Positions 34,906-44,995 are shown, numbered from the stretch's first letter. The stretch: 64,000 bases of DNA from Halovenus marina (GCF_051414115.1 NZ_JBLKNZ010000001.1:1054001-1118000), one strand, 5' to 3'. Made by a program: numbers and translations. Notes: generated from the letters alone by a model not told the origin.

Positions 34906-35334
34906 TTATCGGACAGGTTTCTCCGCGTTGCCGCGAACGAGTTCGATCATCGATACGCCGTTGACCTTCTCGACTTTGTAGTTGACACCGGAGAGGTCGC
35001 CCATCGCACGACCCTTCGCGCCGCCGATGCCCGCGATTGTCACTTCGTCGTGTTCGTCGATGAAGGAAATCGCGCCGTCACCGGGACAGAATGCGGTGAC
35101 CTGCTTGCCGTTCTTGATGAGTTGCACTCGGACGCATTTCCGGATCGCCGAGTTGGGCTGTTTCGCTTCGATGCCGGTCTTTTCGAGGACGATCCCTCGC
35201 CCCTGCGGTGCGCCTTCGAGCGGGTCGGATTTCTCCTTCAGCCCGCGTTCGCGCCGCGCGTACTTCGAGTCAGACCACCGGTGTTTCTGGCGGTCCTTCT
35301 TGAGCTTCCGCGCGGCGTACTTGCCGTTTGCCAT
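34906..35334 (-). CDS. rps12: Ribosomal protein S12 (uS12)
   Basis: The 142-residue protein (start MANGKYAARKLKK; an upstream extension of 12 residues is unlikely) has the decoding-centre loop KQPNSAIRKCVRVQL and the GDLSGVNYKVEKVNGVS segment. It is the first gene of the rps12-rps7 pair and is separated from nusA by an opposite-strand acyl-CoA dehydrogenase gene. Confidence 0.96.
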   Translation of the reverse strand: MANGKYAARKLKKDRQKHRWSDSKYARRERGLKEKSDPLEGAPQGRGIVLEKTGIEAKQPNSAIRKCVRVQLIKNGKQVTAFCPGDGAISFIDEHDEVTIAGIGGAKGRAMGDLSGVNYKVEKVNGVSMIELVRGNAEKPVR

Positions 35335-35467
35335 AGTACCCGTCGATACCCGATGAAGGCACTTAAGCATCCTCTTTTCTGATTCACCCGTCGGTTTCCG
35401 TTCGTTCGCTGTCGCCTACTGAGAACCCGACCAAAGTGCTAAGAGACTGTCGGCGTATTGATCGGTC

Positions 35468-36631
35468 GTGCTGGACTATCTCGACATCGAGTCGGAGTTC
35501 ACCGCCGAGGAACGACAGTTCAGAGACACCGTCCGCGACTTTCTCGACGAGCGTGTCCGACCCAACATCGCCGACCACTACGAGGCCGGGACTTTCCCAA
35601 CAGAGATTATCACGGAGATGGGCGATCTGAACTTGTACGCGCCGAATCTCGATGGTCGCGGCTTCCCCGGTGTGAGCGAGACGGCTTACGGACTGCTGAT
35701 GCAGGAACTGGAGGCGTGTGACTCCGGTCTCCGGTCGATGGCGAGCGTTCAGGGCGCGCTCGTGATCTATCCCATCGACACCTATGGCTCGGCCGAGCAG
35801 AAAGACCGACTCCTGTCCGACCTGGCGAGCGGCGAGACGGTCGGCTGTTTCGCGCTGACCGAACCCGACCACGGATCGAACCCGAGCGGGATGACGACCA
35901 CCGCCGAAGTCGACGGCGACGGCTACGTCCTGAACGGCCGAAAGCGGTGGGTCACCAACTCACCCATTGCCGACATCGCCCTCATCTGGGCGCGTGACCG
36001 CTCGGAACCGGACGACCCGGTTCGGGGCTTTCTCGTCGAGACCGACCGCGAGGGGGTCGAAGTCGAGGAAATCGACGGCAAACTCTCCCTGCGCGTCTCC
36101 CCGTCCGGCGCAATCGCGCTGGACGATGCATGGGTGCCAGCGGAGAACCGTCTGCCCGGAGTCTCCGGGATGAAGGGGCCGCTGTCCTGTCTCACGCAGG
36201 CGCGCTTTGGTATCGTGTGGGGAGCGGTCGGTGCCGCACGCGACGCTTTCGAGGTGGCCCGCGAGTACGCCACCGACCGCGAGCAGTTCGGGAAACCGAT
36301 TGCGGGCTTTCAACTCCAGCAGGAGAAACTCGCGGAGATGGCGACACAGATAACGCTCGGCCAACTGCTCGCGGTTCGACTCGCCAGACTCAAAGAGCGC
36401 GGCGAGTTGCGGCCCCAGCAGGTCTCGATGGGCAAGCGCAACAACGTCCGGATGGCGCGCGAGCAGACCCGCGTCGCGCGGGAGATGCTCGGCGGCAACG
36501 GCATCACGACCGCCTACTCGCCGATGCGCCATCTGGCGAACATGGAGACAGTCTACACCTACGAGGGAACTCACGATATCCACTCGCTCATTCTCGGTGA
36601 AGATTTGACGGGCCTCTCGGCGTTCGAGTGA
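35468..36631 (+). CDS. Acyl-CoA dehydrogenase, glutaryl-CoA-dehydrogenase-like
   Basis: The 387-residue flavoenzyme begins at GTG 35468 (MLDYLDIESEF). FAD and substrate motifs are CFALTEPDHGSNPSGM and KRWVTNSPIADIALIWARD; the catalytic glutamate lies in YTYEGTHDIHSLILGEDLTG, the arrangement of glutaryl-CoA dehydrogenases. The true substrate in this organism is uncertain. It runs opposite to the surrounding nusA and rps12 and therefore breaks the usual transcription-translation gene string. No electron-transfer flavoprotein gene is nearby. Confidence 0.87.
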   Translation: MLDYLDIESEFTAEERQFRDTVRDFLDERVRPNIADHYEAGTFPTEIITEMGDLNLYAPNLDGRGFPGVSETAYGLLMQELEACDSGLRSMASVQGALVIYPIDTYGSAEQKDRLLSDLASGETVGCFALTEPDHGSNPSGMTTTAEVDGDGYVLNGRKRWVTNSPIADIALIWARDRSEPDDPVRGFLVETDREGVEVEEIDGKLSLRVSPSGAIALDDAWVPAENRLPGVSGMKGPLSCLTQARFGIVWGAVGAARDAFEVAREYATDREQFGKPIAGFQLQQEKLAEMATQITLGQLLAVRLARLKERGELRPQQVSMGKRNNVRMAREQTRVAREMLGGNGITTAYSPMRHLANMETVYTYEGTHDIHSLILGEDLTGLSAFE

Positions 36632-36652
36632 AAACAGCGAACTGCGTCCGAG

Positions 36653-37078
36653 TCAGGTCAACTGGATATCGTCGATGTCGTGGTGGCGCTTGGCGAGTTT
36701 TCGGGCCGCGTCGATGTTTTTCCCCTCGGTCCCGATTGCCGCGCCGTGGTCCTCCTGTGCGACTTCGGCGTAGGCCATTCGGTCGTCGTTTTCGCTGATC
36801 GTGACGTTGTAGACGGCAGCGGGTTCGAGCGCGTTCGCGACGAAGTGTTCGGCTGTCGGCGCGTCCTCGACGAGTTTGATCGACCTGTTTATCTGCTCTT
36901 CGATTCGTTTGACGTGTTCGCCGCCCGAACCGATCGCCTTGCCCATCTCCCCGGCCTTGATGAGAAAGATCACACGGTCGTACTCGTCGTCGACCAGACA
37001 GTCTCGGACGGTTGCCTCTGTCTCCTCCTCGAAGAGTCCGGCGAACTGGCGCGCCTCGTCCGACAGTGTGACGGTCAT
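36653..37078 (-). CDS. nusA: Archaeal NusA-like transcription factor (KH domains)
   Basis: The 141-residue protein has two KH RNA-binding domains: FLIKAGEMGKAIGSGGEHV (GxxG loop) and AIGTEGKNIDAARKLAKRH. Archaeal NusA lacks the bacterial N-terminal polymerase-binding and S1 domains, so this length is normal. Its ATG directly follows the rpoA'' stop, making it the last gene of the RNA polymerase operon. Confidence 0.94.
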   Translation of the reverse strand: MTVTLSDEARQFAGLFEEETEATVRDCLVDDEYDRVIFLIKAGEMGKAIGSGGEHVKRIEEQINRSIKLVEDAPTAEHFVANALEPAAVYNVTISENDDRMAYAEVAQEDHGAAIGTEGKNIDAARKLAKRHHDIDDIQLT

Positions 37079-37079
37079 C

Positions 37080-38273
37080 TCAGTCTGCGCCGTCGCTCGC
37101 GCCCATCCGGAGGTTCACGTCGCCGGTTCCGAGTTTGATCGGCTTGCCGACGATGACGTTCTCGGTGACGCCGTCGAGTTCGTCTATCTCGCCGTGGACG
37201 GCCGCATCGAGTAAGTGACTGACCGTCACCTCGAAGGCCGCCCGCGCGAGGACGGAGTCTTTCGCTCCGGAGATGCCGTGACGACCGATCGACTCGATCG
37301 TTCCTTCGTTGGTCATGATGTCGGAGACGAGCATCAGGTGACGGATGTTCACGTCGTCGAGCCCCTGCTCTTCGAGCGTGTTCATCGTCTCCTCGATGAT
37401 CGACTCCCGTGCGGCCTCGATACCGAGTTCGCTTCGGATCTCGTGGATGTTGTTGCAGGTCGTCCGGGAGGCGTCGACGCCCTCGATTTCGAGCACGTCA
37501 CCGAAGGCCGACCCCTCGGTGTACAGGACGAACTCCTCGCCCTGGTCGGTCTCCTCTTTTCGGATGACGACACGCGAAATCTCTTCGATCCCCTTGAAGA
37601 CGATTTCCCGGAGTTCCTCGACCAGTTGGAGCAACTGCCGGTAGGAGGGCTGTTCGGGGCCGAACTCGATGGCGAGTCCGCGCTGAGTGGTCTCGACGCC
37701 GAGATTCGACTCGATGGTCTCTGCTATCTCCTCGGCGACGACGACCGGGTCATCGACGGTCGGCCAGCGCTCCTGGAGCGTGTCCTCGTTGAGTGCGATC
37801 TGGACGACCATGTCCGCGACGTTCGTCGACACGTCACCGAGCTGGAGGATCTTCGTCGCTTCGATCTTCCAGACGACTTCGTGGGCGCGCTCGCGGTCGG
37901 TCGCGTGCTCCCCGTCGAGATGCACCGTCATCATCGGGGTGTCGGGCTCCTTTCGGGCGTCGACCAGTTCGATCAGCCGTGGTAGCCCCTGCGTGACATC
38001 GATCTCCGCGACGCCCGCGTAGTGGAACGTGTTCATCGTCATTTGCGTTCCGGGTTCGCCGATGCTCTGTGCGCTGACCGTTCCGACCGGGTCGAGCGGG
38101 TCGACGCGCGTCTCGACGTAGCGCGTTTCGATCGCCTGAATGACCTCGTCGGCCTCCTCGACCGTCACGTCGCGGTCTTCGAGCGTGCTGTACACCTCGT
38201 CTTTGAGTCGCCGCGGGAGTTCGGTGTCCTCGACGAGCGCCTCGATGTCGTCAGATACGTCGTATGCTGTCAT
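37080..38273 (-). CDS. rpoA2: DNA-directed RNA polymerase subunit A''
   Basis: The 397-residue protein corresponds to the C-terminal third of eukaryotic Rpb1. The bridge/trigger-loop region appears as IGEPGTQMTMNTFHYAGVAE, and the cleft end as IGRHGISGAKDSVLARAAFE. No intein or internal damage is visible. It follows rpoA' by two bases. Confidence 0.97.
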   Translation of the reverse strand: MTAYDVSDDIEALVEDTELPRRLKDEVYSTLEDRDVTVEEADEVIQAIETRYVETRVDPLDPVGTVSAQSIGEPGTQMTMNTFHYAGVAEIDVTQGLPRLIELVDARKEPDTPMMTVHLDGEHATDRERAHEVVWKIEATKILQLGDVSTNVADMVVQIALNEDTLQERWPTVDDPVVVAEEIAETIESNLGVETTQRGLAIEFGPEQPSYRQLLQLVEELREIVFKGIEEISRVVIRKEETDQGEEFVLYTEGSAFGDVLEIEGVDASRTTCNNIHEIRSELGIEAARESIIEETMNTLEEQGLDDVNIRHLMLVSDIMTNEGTIESIGRHGISGAKDSVLARAAFEVTVSHLLDAAVHGEIDELDGVTENVIVGKPIKLGTGDVNLRMGASDGAD

Positions 38274-38275
38274 GG

Positions 38276-41182
38276 TCAGTCACCACTCTGTGCGAGCCAC
38301 CACTCGTCTGCATGCTCCGAGAGGTTGGTCGGCTCGGACCGCTCTCCCAGGAATCGCTCTTTGTCTGTCTCGTCGAACTCGCTGTCGAGCACGCTCTCTG
38401 TGATCTCCTCGACGTCGACGGCTGGCCCCTCTGCGCCACTCGAAACCTCGACGGGCGAGGTGCCGTCCTCGCCGAACTCGAACTGGACGACGGTGTCGGA
38501 GGTGTCCCGGACGGTTCCGTCGTACTGGGTTTCGAGTTCGGAGAGCGCGTTGATGAGTCGGCGCTGGAGATAGCCGGACTTGGAGGTTCGGACCGCCGTG
38601 TCCACGAGTCCCTCGCGGCCACCCATCGCGTGGAAGAAAAACTCCTTGGGCTCGAGTCCCTCGCGGTAGGAGTGCTTGACGAAGCCGTGGGCGTCAGAGG
38701 AGAGGTCGTCCTCCTGATAGTGGCTCAGCGTCCGGTTCTCGTAGCCGCGGTTGATCCGCTCGCCACGCACCGCCTGCTGGCCGACACAGCCAGCCATCTG
38801 CGTGAGGTTGAGCATCGACCCACGCGCGCCGGACTCGGCCATGATGACCGCGGGGTTGTCGTCCGAGAAGTGGTCCTCGGCGATGTCACCCGCCGAGTCA
38901 CGCGCCTGCCCGAGCGTCTGCATGATCTTCATCTCGAGCGTCTCGTCGACCGTTCGGCCGGGGAGCGATTCGAGTTCGCCCCGCTCATAGGTCTGGATGA
39001 GTTCCTCGACGCGCTCGTTTGCGTTCTCGATTGCCTCGTCGACCTGTTCGGCCGCAGCGGGTGGGATCGACTCGTCGTCGATCCCGATCGAGAACCCGAA
39101 GTGCATCATCGTCCGAATCGCGAGCGAAGACACCTCGTTGATGAAGATCCGACCGCGCGTCCGGGAGTCCTCCTTCGCAATCTCGTCGACGATTTCGCCG
39201 CCGAAGGCTCCGACTGCGTCCTCGTCGACCGTTCCCTCGAGGAGTTGGCCGTCCTCGATGACCACGTCGTCGCCTGCAGAGGAGGTAAATTCGAGATTCA
39301 GGTCGTCCGGTAACAGTTCCGAGAACAGCGTCCGGCCAGTCCAGTAGTCCTCGCCGTCTTCGGTCCCGTCCGGATCCGGCAGTTCGTCGATCCGGGTCGT
39401 CCGCAGCAGGTCGAGTGCCTGTGTCTCGTTGAACGTTGGGTTCGTATTCGTCAGCAGGTAGGTGCCGGTCACGTGGTCCTGAATCGCACCGAGGATGTTC
39501 TCACCGAAGCGCGGCGAGAGCATCTGCTCTTGCACGCGCATCAGCACGCGGGCCTCGGCGCGTGCCTCCTCGTTCTGGAGGGCGTGCATGTTCATCTCGT
39601 CGCCGTCGAAGTCCGCGTTGTACGGCGGACAGACCGTGGTGTTGAGTCGGAACGTCTTGTACGGCATCACGACCACTTCGTGGGCCATGATGGACATCCG
39701 GTGCAGCGACGGCTGTCGGTTGAAGATGACGATGTCGCCGTCGATGAGATGCCGCGAGACTTCCCAGCCCGGTTCGACTTTCTCTGCGAGTTCCTCGCAG
39801 TTTTTCTCCGTGACCTTCAGTCGGCGGCCGTCAGCGCGCGTGACGTAGTTCGCGCCGGGATGGCCCTCGGGGCCGTTGCTGACGTAGCGACGGGCCTCCG
39901 AGAGGTTGCGCTCGTTGACGTTCATCGTCTGGGTCATCTCCGTCGCGATTCGCTCGGGGACACCCACCTCGTTCAGCGACAGCGTCGGGTCGGGCGAGAT
40001 GACGGTCCGCGCGGAGAAGTTCACCCGCTTGCCCGACAGCGAGCCACGGAATCGACCCTCCTTGCCCTTCAGGCGCTGGGAGAGCGTCTTCAGCGGCCGT
40101 CCGGAGCGGTGTCGCGCTGGCGGCGTGCCCGAAATCTCGTTGTCCATGAACGTCGTGACGTGGTACTGCAACAGTTCCCACAGGTCCTCGATGATGAGCT
40201 GTGGCGCGCCCGCCTCGCGGTTCTCCATGAACCGCTGGTTGATGCGGATGATGTCGACCAGCTTGTGCGTCAGGTCGTCCTCGGAGCGCTGGCCGTTATC
40301 GAGTGTGATCGACGGCCGCGCAGTCACCGGCGGCACGGGAAGCACGGTCAGGATCATCCACTCGGGCCGTGAGCGCTCGGCGTTGATCCCGAGCACCTCG
40401 ATGTCCTCGTCGGGGATGGCCTCGAACCAGTCCCGGATGTCCGAGGGCATCAGCTTGTTCATGTCTTCCTCAGTGAGGTCGACGTCGAGCGCCGACTCGA
40501 TGGCCGCTCGATCCTCCTCGCGCGGGCGGAAATCGCCCGAGAGGATCTCCTGAATCCGACCGGCGTCGATACCGGTCTCCTCGGCCAGTTCTGTCGGCGT
40601 CACTCGCTCTGCGTCCTCGTCCGGCTCCATCGCCGCTGCGATGAGGCTCGGATACTCGGCCGCGAGAACCTGCTGGACCTCGTAGTAGGTCGTCGGCTTC
40701 TCGTGCTGGATGTCGTACTGCTGTTCTCCACAGTGGGGACAGCGGTCCTTCTTCCGGGCCTGTCGGATGGCCGCTTTCGTCACGTCGTTCGGGTCCCGAC
40801 CGAGGTCCCGCGTCCGGGTGAGTCGGTCGCGGAACTCCTCCTTCTCGTCTTCAGTCAGACAGAGCTGCGAACACTCCCGACAGGTGCCGCGCAGCAGCCG
40901 TCGGATGAGCTTGTTGAACCCGACGTGAATGACGGGGGCGGCGAGTTCGATGTGGCCGAAGTGACCGTTACACGACCCCGAGTGCTTCCCGCAGGTCTTG
41001 CATTCGAGTCCGGGGTCGATGACGCCGAGTCGCGGGTCCATCAGCCCCATGTCGATGGGGAAGCCATCGTCGTCGTAGGTGTCTGCGGTGATGATCTTCG
41101 TGGCGCTCATCTCGCGATACTCCTCGGGGTTCATCAGCCCGAAGCTGAGTTGACCGATCTCTTTGGGTGCGTGCTGGCTCAT
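38276..41182 (-). CDS. rpoA1: DNA-directed RNA polymerase subunit A'
   Basis: The 968-residue protein starts MSQHAPKEIGQLSFG; an upstream frame extension of 64 residues is Arg-rich and overlaps rpoB'. Zinc ligands are CKTCGKHSGSCNGHFGH and CRECSQLC, and the catalytic magnesium loop is YNADFDGDEMNMH. No intein is present. The ATG overlaps the last base of the rpoB' stop. Confidence 0.97.
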   Translation of the reverse strand: MSQHAPKEIGQLSFGLMNPEEYREMSATKIITADTYDDDGFPIDMGLMDPRLGVIDPGLECKTCGKHSGSCNGHFGHIELAAPVIHVGFNKLIRRLLRGTCRECSQLCLTEDEKEEFRDRLTRTRDLGRDPNDVTKAAIRQARKKDRCPHCGEQQYDIQHEKPTTYYEVQQVLAAEYPSLIAAAMEPDEDAERVTPTELAEETGIDAGRIQEILSGDFRPREEDRAAIESALDVDLTEEDMNKLMPSDIRDWFEAIPDEDIEVLGINAERSRPEWMILTVLPVPPVTARPSITLDNGQRSEDDLTHKLVDIIRINQRFMENREAGAPQLIIEDLWELLQYHVTTFMDNEISGTPPARHRSGRPLKTLSQRLKGKEGRFRGSLSGKRVNFSARTVISPDPTLSLNEVGVPERIATEMTQTMNVNERNLSEARRYVSNGPEGHPGANYVTRADGRRLKVTEKNCEELAEKVEPGWEVSRHLIDGDIVIFNRQPSLHRMSIMAHEVVVMPYKTFRLNTTVCPPYNADFDGDEMNMHALQNEEARAEARVLMRVQEQMLSPRFGENILGAIQDHVTGTYLLTNTNPTFNETQALDLLRTTRIDELPDPDGTEDGEDYWTGRTLFSELLPDDLNLEFTSSAGDDVVIEDGQLLEGTVDEDAVGAFGGEIVDEIAKEDSRTRGRIFINEVSSLAIRTMMHFGFSIGIDDESIPPAAAEQVDEAIENANERVEELIQTYERGELESLPGRTVDETLEMKIMQTLGQARDSAGDIAEDHFSDDNPAVIMAESGARGSMLNLTQMAGCVGQQAVRGERINRGYENRTLSHYQEDDLSSDAHGFVKHSYREGLEPKEFFFHAMGGREGLVDTAVRTSKSGYLQRRLINALSELETQYDGTVRDTSDTVVQFEFGEDGTSPVEVSSGAEGPAVDVEEITESVLDSEFDETDKERFLGERSEPTNLSEHADEWWLAQSGD

Positions 41183-43008
41183 TAGACTGCGTCCTCCAGT
41201 TCGATCCGGGGGGCGATTCCGAGCGCTTTCATCTCGTCGAGCAGGAGTTTGAACGCGTACGACATCTCCACCTCGTGAACGTCCGTCTCCTCGTCGCAGT
41301 TCGGACAGTACACGCGGCGTTGCTCGACGTTCTCGACGGCCGACATGCCACACTGCCCGCAGACGTTGATCCACTCGCGGTCAGACTCGTCGAGCAGTCG
41401 CTCTTTCAGCGTCATCGCCGCGCCGTGCCCGATGAACACGTCCCGCTCCATCTCGCCGATACGGAGGCCACCCTCGCGGGCGCGCCCCTCCGTCGGCTGA
41501 CGGGTCAGTACCTGCACGGGGCCGCGCGAGCGAGCGTGAATCTTGTTCGACACCATGTGGTACAGCTTCTGGTAGAAGATGGTGCCGACGAAGATCTCGG
41601 CGTCGATCTTCTCGCCGGTGATGCCCGAGTACATCGTCTCCTTGCCGCTGGATTTGAACCCGTGCCCTTCGAGCGAGCCACGGAGTTCCTCCTCGTCCTC
41701 GCCGGTGAAGGGGGTCCCGTCGACGCGCCGACCTTCGAGTGAGCCGACCTTGCCGCCGATCATCTCCAGAATGTGACCGACCGTCATCCGCGAGGGGAGC
41801 GCGTGCGGATTCAAAATTAGGTCGGGGACGACACCCTCCTCGGTGAAGGGCATGTCTTCCTGTGGGGCGATGTGCCCGACGACCCCCTTCTGTCCGTGCC
41901 GGGAGGCGAACTTGTCGCCCAGTTCCGGGATCCGTTCGTCACGAACGGACACCTTCGAGAGCTTCGAGCCGTCTTCGCCTTCCATCAGCGTCACGGTGTC
42001 GACGACGCCGGATTCGCCCGAGCGCATCGTCACGCTCGTCTCGCGGCGCTTCTGCGGGGAGAGCCCGCCCATGTCGTCCGGCTCTTCGAGGAATCGCGGC
42101 GGCGATGTCTTCCCGAGCAAGACGGCGTTCTCACCGACATCAGTTTCGGGATTGACGAGGCCGTCCTCGTCGAGGTGCGTGTAGGCCTCCTCACCGCGGG
42201 CACCCCGAACTTCCTCATCGGGGATCTCGAAGTGGTCCTCCTGGCCGCCCGGATAGCGGCGTTCCTCGCCCTCGTAGGTCCGGAAAAAGTGCGACCGTGC
42301 GAGCGCGCGGTCGACCGACCCCTGATTCATCACTAGTGCGTCCTCGATGTTGAACCCCTCGTAGGACATGACCGCGACCACGAAATTCTGCGCGGCGGGT
42401 CGGTCGTCGTAGCCGATCTGTTCGGTGGTCTGGGTCTTGACCATCGACAGCTGCGGGTAGTGCAGGAGGTGCTGTCGCGTGTCCGGCCGGATCCGGTAGT
42501 TCGCGGAGGGGAGTCCGAGCGACTGCTTGATCATCCCCGACCCCATCGTAATTCGGGGACTCGCGTTGTGCTCTGGGTATGGGATCATCCCCGCACCGAT
42601 ACCGAAGATGAGCTGTGGGTCGATTTCGAGATGGGTGTGCTCGTCCGTGAGTTCCTCCTCCTCGACGGCGACGTAGATGTCGCCTTCCTCCTCGGCGTCG
42701 ATGAACTCGACGTGGCCGCGCTCGACCAGGTCCTGAAAGCCGAGTTCGCCAGCCGACAGCGCTTCGACTTCCTCGTCGGAGATGAGCGGTTCGCCGTTTT
42801 CGACGACCAGCAGCGGGCGGCGTGCGCGCCCGGCGTCGGCGTTGACGATCACTTCGCGAGTACGCTCGTCGACCGAGACGTTGACCATCTCGCTTATCTC
42901 GCCGCGGCGTCGTGCCTGTCGGATCTGGTCTGCGAGCTGTTCGGGGCTGGGATGGGTCCCAACCAGACTGCCGTTGACGTATACTTTTGCGTCGCGTCCC
43001 TGACTCAT
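41182..43008 (-). CDS. rpoB1: DNA-directed RNA polymerase subunit B'
   Basis: The 608-residue protein starts MSQGRDAKVYVNG (a start nine codons earlier would overlap rpoB''). It holds the catalytic-side motifs DKFASRHGQKGVV and GEMERDVFIGHGAA, and a C-terminal zinc clamp CGQCGM...YCPNC. It is the C-terminal half of the split archaeal B subunit. Confidence 0.97.
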   Translation of the reverse strand: MSQGRDAKVYVNGSLVGTHPSPEQLADQIRQARRRGEISEMVNVSVDERTREVIVNADAGRARRPLLVVENGEPLISDEEVEALSAGELGFQDLVERGHVEFIDAEEEGDIYVAVEEEELTDEHTHLEIDPQLIFGIGAGMIPYPEHNASPRITMGSGMIKQSLGLPSANYRIRPDTRQHLLHYPQLSMVKTQTTEQIGYDDRPAAQNFVVAVMSYEGFNIEDALVMNQGSVDRALARSHFFRTYEGEERRYPGGQEDHFEIPDEEVRGARGEEAYTHLDEDGLVNPETDVGENAVLLGKTSPPRFLEEPDDMGGLSPQKRRETSVTMRSGESGVVDTVTLMEGEDGSKLSKVSVRDERIPELGDKFASRHGQKGVVGHIAPQEDMPFTEEGVVPDLILNPHALPSRMTVGHILEMIGGKVGSLEGRRVDGTPFTGEDEEELRGSLEGHGFKSSGKETMYSGITGEKIDAEIFVGTIFYQKLYHMVSNKIHARSRGPVQVLTRQPTEGRAREGGLRIGEMERDVFIGHGAAMTLKERLLDESDREWINVCGQCGMSAVENVEQRRVYCPNCDEETDVHEVEMSYAFKLLLDEMKALGIAPRIELEDAV

Positions 43009-43009
43009 G

Positions 43010-44572
43010 TTAGTCGTCTGCGGGCTGTTCGACACTCTCGATGCCGGGGATGCCCTCTACTCCCATCTGTGCGAGTTCGTGTTTCAGTCCCTGTTCGTCC
43101 TCGACGTTCTGTGACAGCTCCATCGCCTGCGCGAAGTTCTTCACGAGCCCACAGTTCGGCCCTTCCGGCGTCTCCGAGGGGCAGATACGACCCCACTGGG
43201 TCGCGTGCAGATCCCGCGCCTCGAAGTGTGGTTGTGAGCGCGACAGCGGCGAGCGGAGTCGGCGCAGGTGACTCAGGACACCCATGTAGTCGGTTCGGTC
43301 GACGAGCTGTGAGACGCCGGAACGTCCGCCGACCCAGTTTCCGGTCGCGATCGGGTGTTCGAGCCGTTCGGTCAGCACATCAGAGCGAACGACCGTCGAA
43401 ACCGACAGCTGCCGGTTTCGCATGTTGGCTCGTTCGAGCTGATACTTCACGTCACGTGCGAGCTTGTTCAGCGCCGTCCGGAACAGGTCTCGCATCAGGT
43501 CGCCCGAGACTTTCAGGCGCTTGTTGGCGTAGTGGTCCTTGTCGTCTGCCTCTCGGCGGTCGAGTGCGAGCTCGAAACACGCCTCGGCCATCCGGCAGAG
43601 ATAGTAGGCCTTGTTGATCCGCACGTCCTCTTCGTCGACGCCCTCCTCGTGGAGGTGCGGGAGGAGATACCGGTCGATGACGTAGTTTGCGCGCTTGAGC
43701 TGGTAGTTTTTCCCCTGGCCGGAGGCGACCCGTTTGCCGAGTGCCTCGATGGCTTCCTCGGTCGTCTGGACCTCCGCAGTCTCCAGGTTCTCGAGCATGA
43801 ACTTCACGATCTCGGGGTCGTCGCTCACGCGGTGGACGATCTCTTCGTCGGATTCCAGTCCAAGTGCGCGTACGAGCGTCACGAAGTCGACGCTGCCCGA
43901 GACGGAGGGGAACGAGACTTCGAGCAGACCATCGCGGCCGCGCTCGACGAGCACAAGCGCCCGATAGCCACGGCGCTGCGAGAACGTCTTCGCCACCTCG
44001 ATGGTGTCGCCGTACTCGGTGTCGGTTTCGGCGAGAATCTTGTTCGGGGCCAGGTCCTCGCTGGTCATCAGCACCCGCTCGGAGCCGTTGACGATGAAGT
44101 ACCCGCCTGGGTCTGCGGGGTCCTCGCCGATGTCGATGAGTTCGTTGTCAGTGAACTCAGCGATGTTGCACTTCTGTGAGCCGACCATGATCGGCATCCG
44201 TCCGATCTTGGTCTCGGTCTGGTCGACGACGCGCTCTTCCTCTTCTTCGCCGCCCTTGATGACGGCCATCTCCATGAATACGGGCGCGGAGTAGGTGATG
44301 TTTCGCAGGCGCGCCTCCTGCGGGTAGAGGAGTTCCTCGCTGCCGTCTGCCTCGCGGACACGGGGCGTGACGACGCGAATGTCACCGAGTTCGACGAAGA
44401 CTGGCTCTTCGCCCTCCTTGTCACCGATGTCGGTGTCGATGGTCTCCTTCTCGTCGACGACTTCCTGCATCCCCCGTTCGAGGAAGGCGTTGAACGAGCG
44501 GAAATGGTGTTCTGCGAGCCGTTCGCGCGAAAAGTACTCCCGTGAAATGTTGCGTTTGTCCTCGATATCCAT
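43010..44572 (-). CDS. rpoB2: DNA-directed RNA polymerase subunit B''
   Basis: The 520-residue protein is the N-terminal half of the split B subunit, with conserved segments YFIVNGSERVLMTSEDLAPN and WGRICPSETPEGPNCGLVKN close to the split point. Its start overlaps the last base of rpoH. Confidence 0.97.
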   Translation of the reverse strand: MDIEDKRNISREYFSRERLAEHHFRSFNAFLERGMQEVVDEKETIDTDIGDKEGEEPVFVELGDIRVVTPRVREADGSEELLYPQEARLRNITYSAPVFMEMAVIKGGEEEEERVVDQTETKIGRMPIMVGSQKCNIAEFTDNELIDIGEDPADPGGYFIVNGSERVLMTSEDLAPNKILAETDTEYGDTIEVAKTFSQRRGYRALVLVERGRDGLLEVSFPSVSGSVDFVTLVRALGLESDEEIVHRVSDDPEIVKFMLENLETAEVQTTEEAIEALGKRVASGQGKNYQLKRANYVIDRYLLPHLHEEGVDEEDVRINKAYYLCRMAEACFELALDRREADDKDHYANKRLKVSGDLMRDLFRTALNKLARDVKYQLERANMRNRQLSVSTVVRSDVLTERLEHPIATGNWVGGRSGVSQLVDRTDYMGVLSHLRRLRSPLSRSQPHFEARDLHATQWGRICPSETPEGPNCGLVKNFAQAMELSQNVEDEQGLKHELAQMGVEGIPGIESVEQPADD

Positions 44573-44799
44573 TATTCCACCACCAGTCGGTACACCACTG
44601 CGCGGTCTGTGGTGCGTGAGTCCCGTTCGATCTTCACGACGTCACCGACCTCGGCTTCGTCGGGCAGTGCCGGGTCGAGTCGCTTGATCTTGGGCAGGTC
44701 TGTTTTCTTGATGTTGTACTCCTCGAGTACGCCCTCGAGATCCGCATCGTCGAGGACGGTGTGGTCGGGTACGAGTTCGTGTTGGCTTACATCTACCAT
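44572..44799 (-). CDS. rpoH: DNA-directed RNA polymerase subunit H
   Basis: The 75-residue protein (VSQHELVPDHTVL, then KKTDLPKIKRLDPALPD) is the archaeal H subunit, homologous to the C-terminal part of Rpb5. As usual it opens the operon rpoH-rpoB''-rpoB'-rpoA'-rpoA''-nusA. Confidence 0.96.
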   Translation of the reverse strand: MVDVSQHELVPDHTVLDDADLEGVLEEYNIKKTDLPKIKRLDPALPDEAEVGDVVKIERDSRTTDRAVVYRLVVE

Positions 44800-44856
44800 G
44801 TGTGTGTGCCGGCTGAGAAGCTGTTCGAGATACTACCGACGCATAGTTGCGGCGGG

Positions 44857-44865
44857 CATATAATC
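44857..44865 (-). promoter_or_regulatory. TATA box of the RNA polymerase operon
   Basis: Minus-strand GGATTATATGC lies about 58-66 bases before the rpoH ATG, implying a leader of about 30-35 bases. The remaining sequence up to tRNA-Asp holds no gene. Confidence 0.5.
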
Positions 44866-44988
44866 CTTATCAAATGCGGCGGACGACGCTATCGGACCCC
44901 GCCAGCCGTCGGCGGGAGAAGTCGGTCGGTGGATGGGTGTTCGTGGTGTGGGATAAAATACCTTGCGTGGGCAGTTCGATTGGAAAGT

Positions 44989-44995
44989 CTTAATA
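44989..44995 (+). promoter_or_regulatory. Box A (TATA) of tRNA-Asp
   Basis: CTTAATA lies 28-34 bases before the mature 5' end of tRNA-Asp. Confidence 0.5.

Noticed and set aside
41183..41374. A 64-residue N-terminal extension of rpoA'
   Set aside because: It overlaps rpoB', is Arg-rich, and known A' subunits start at the chosen methionine.
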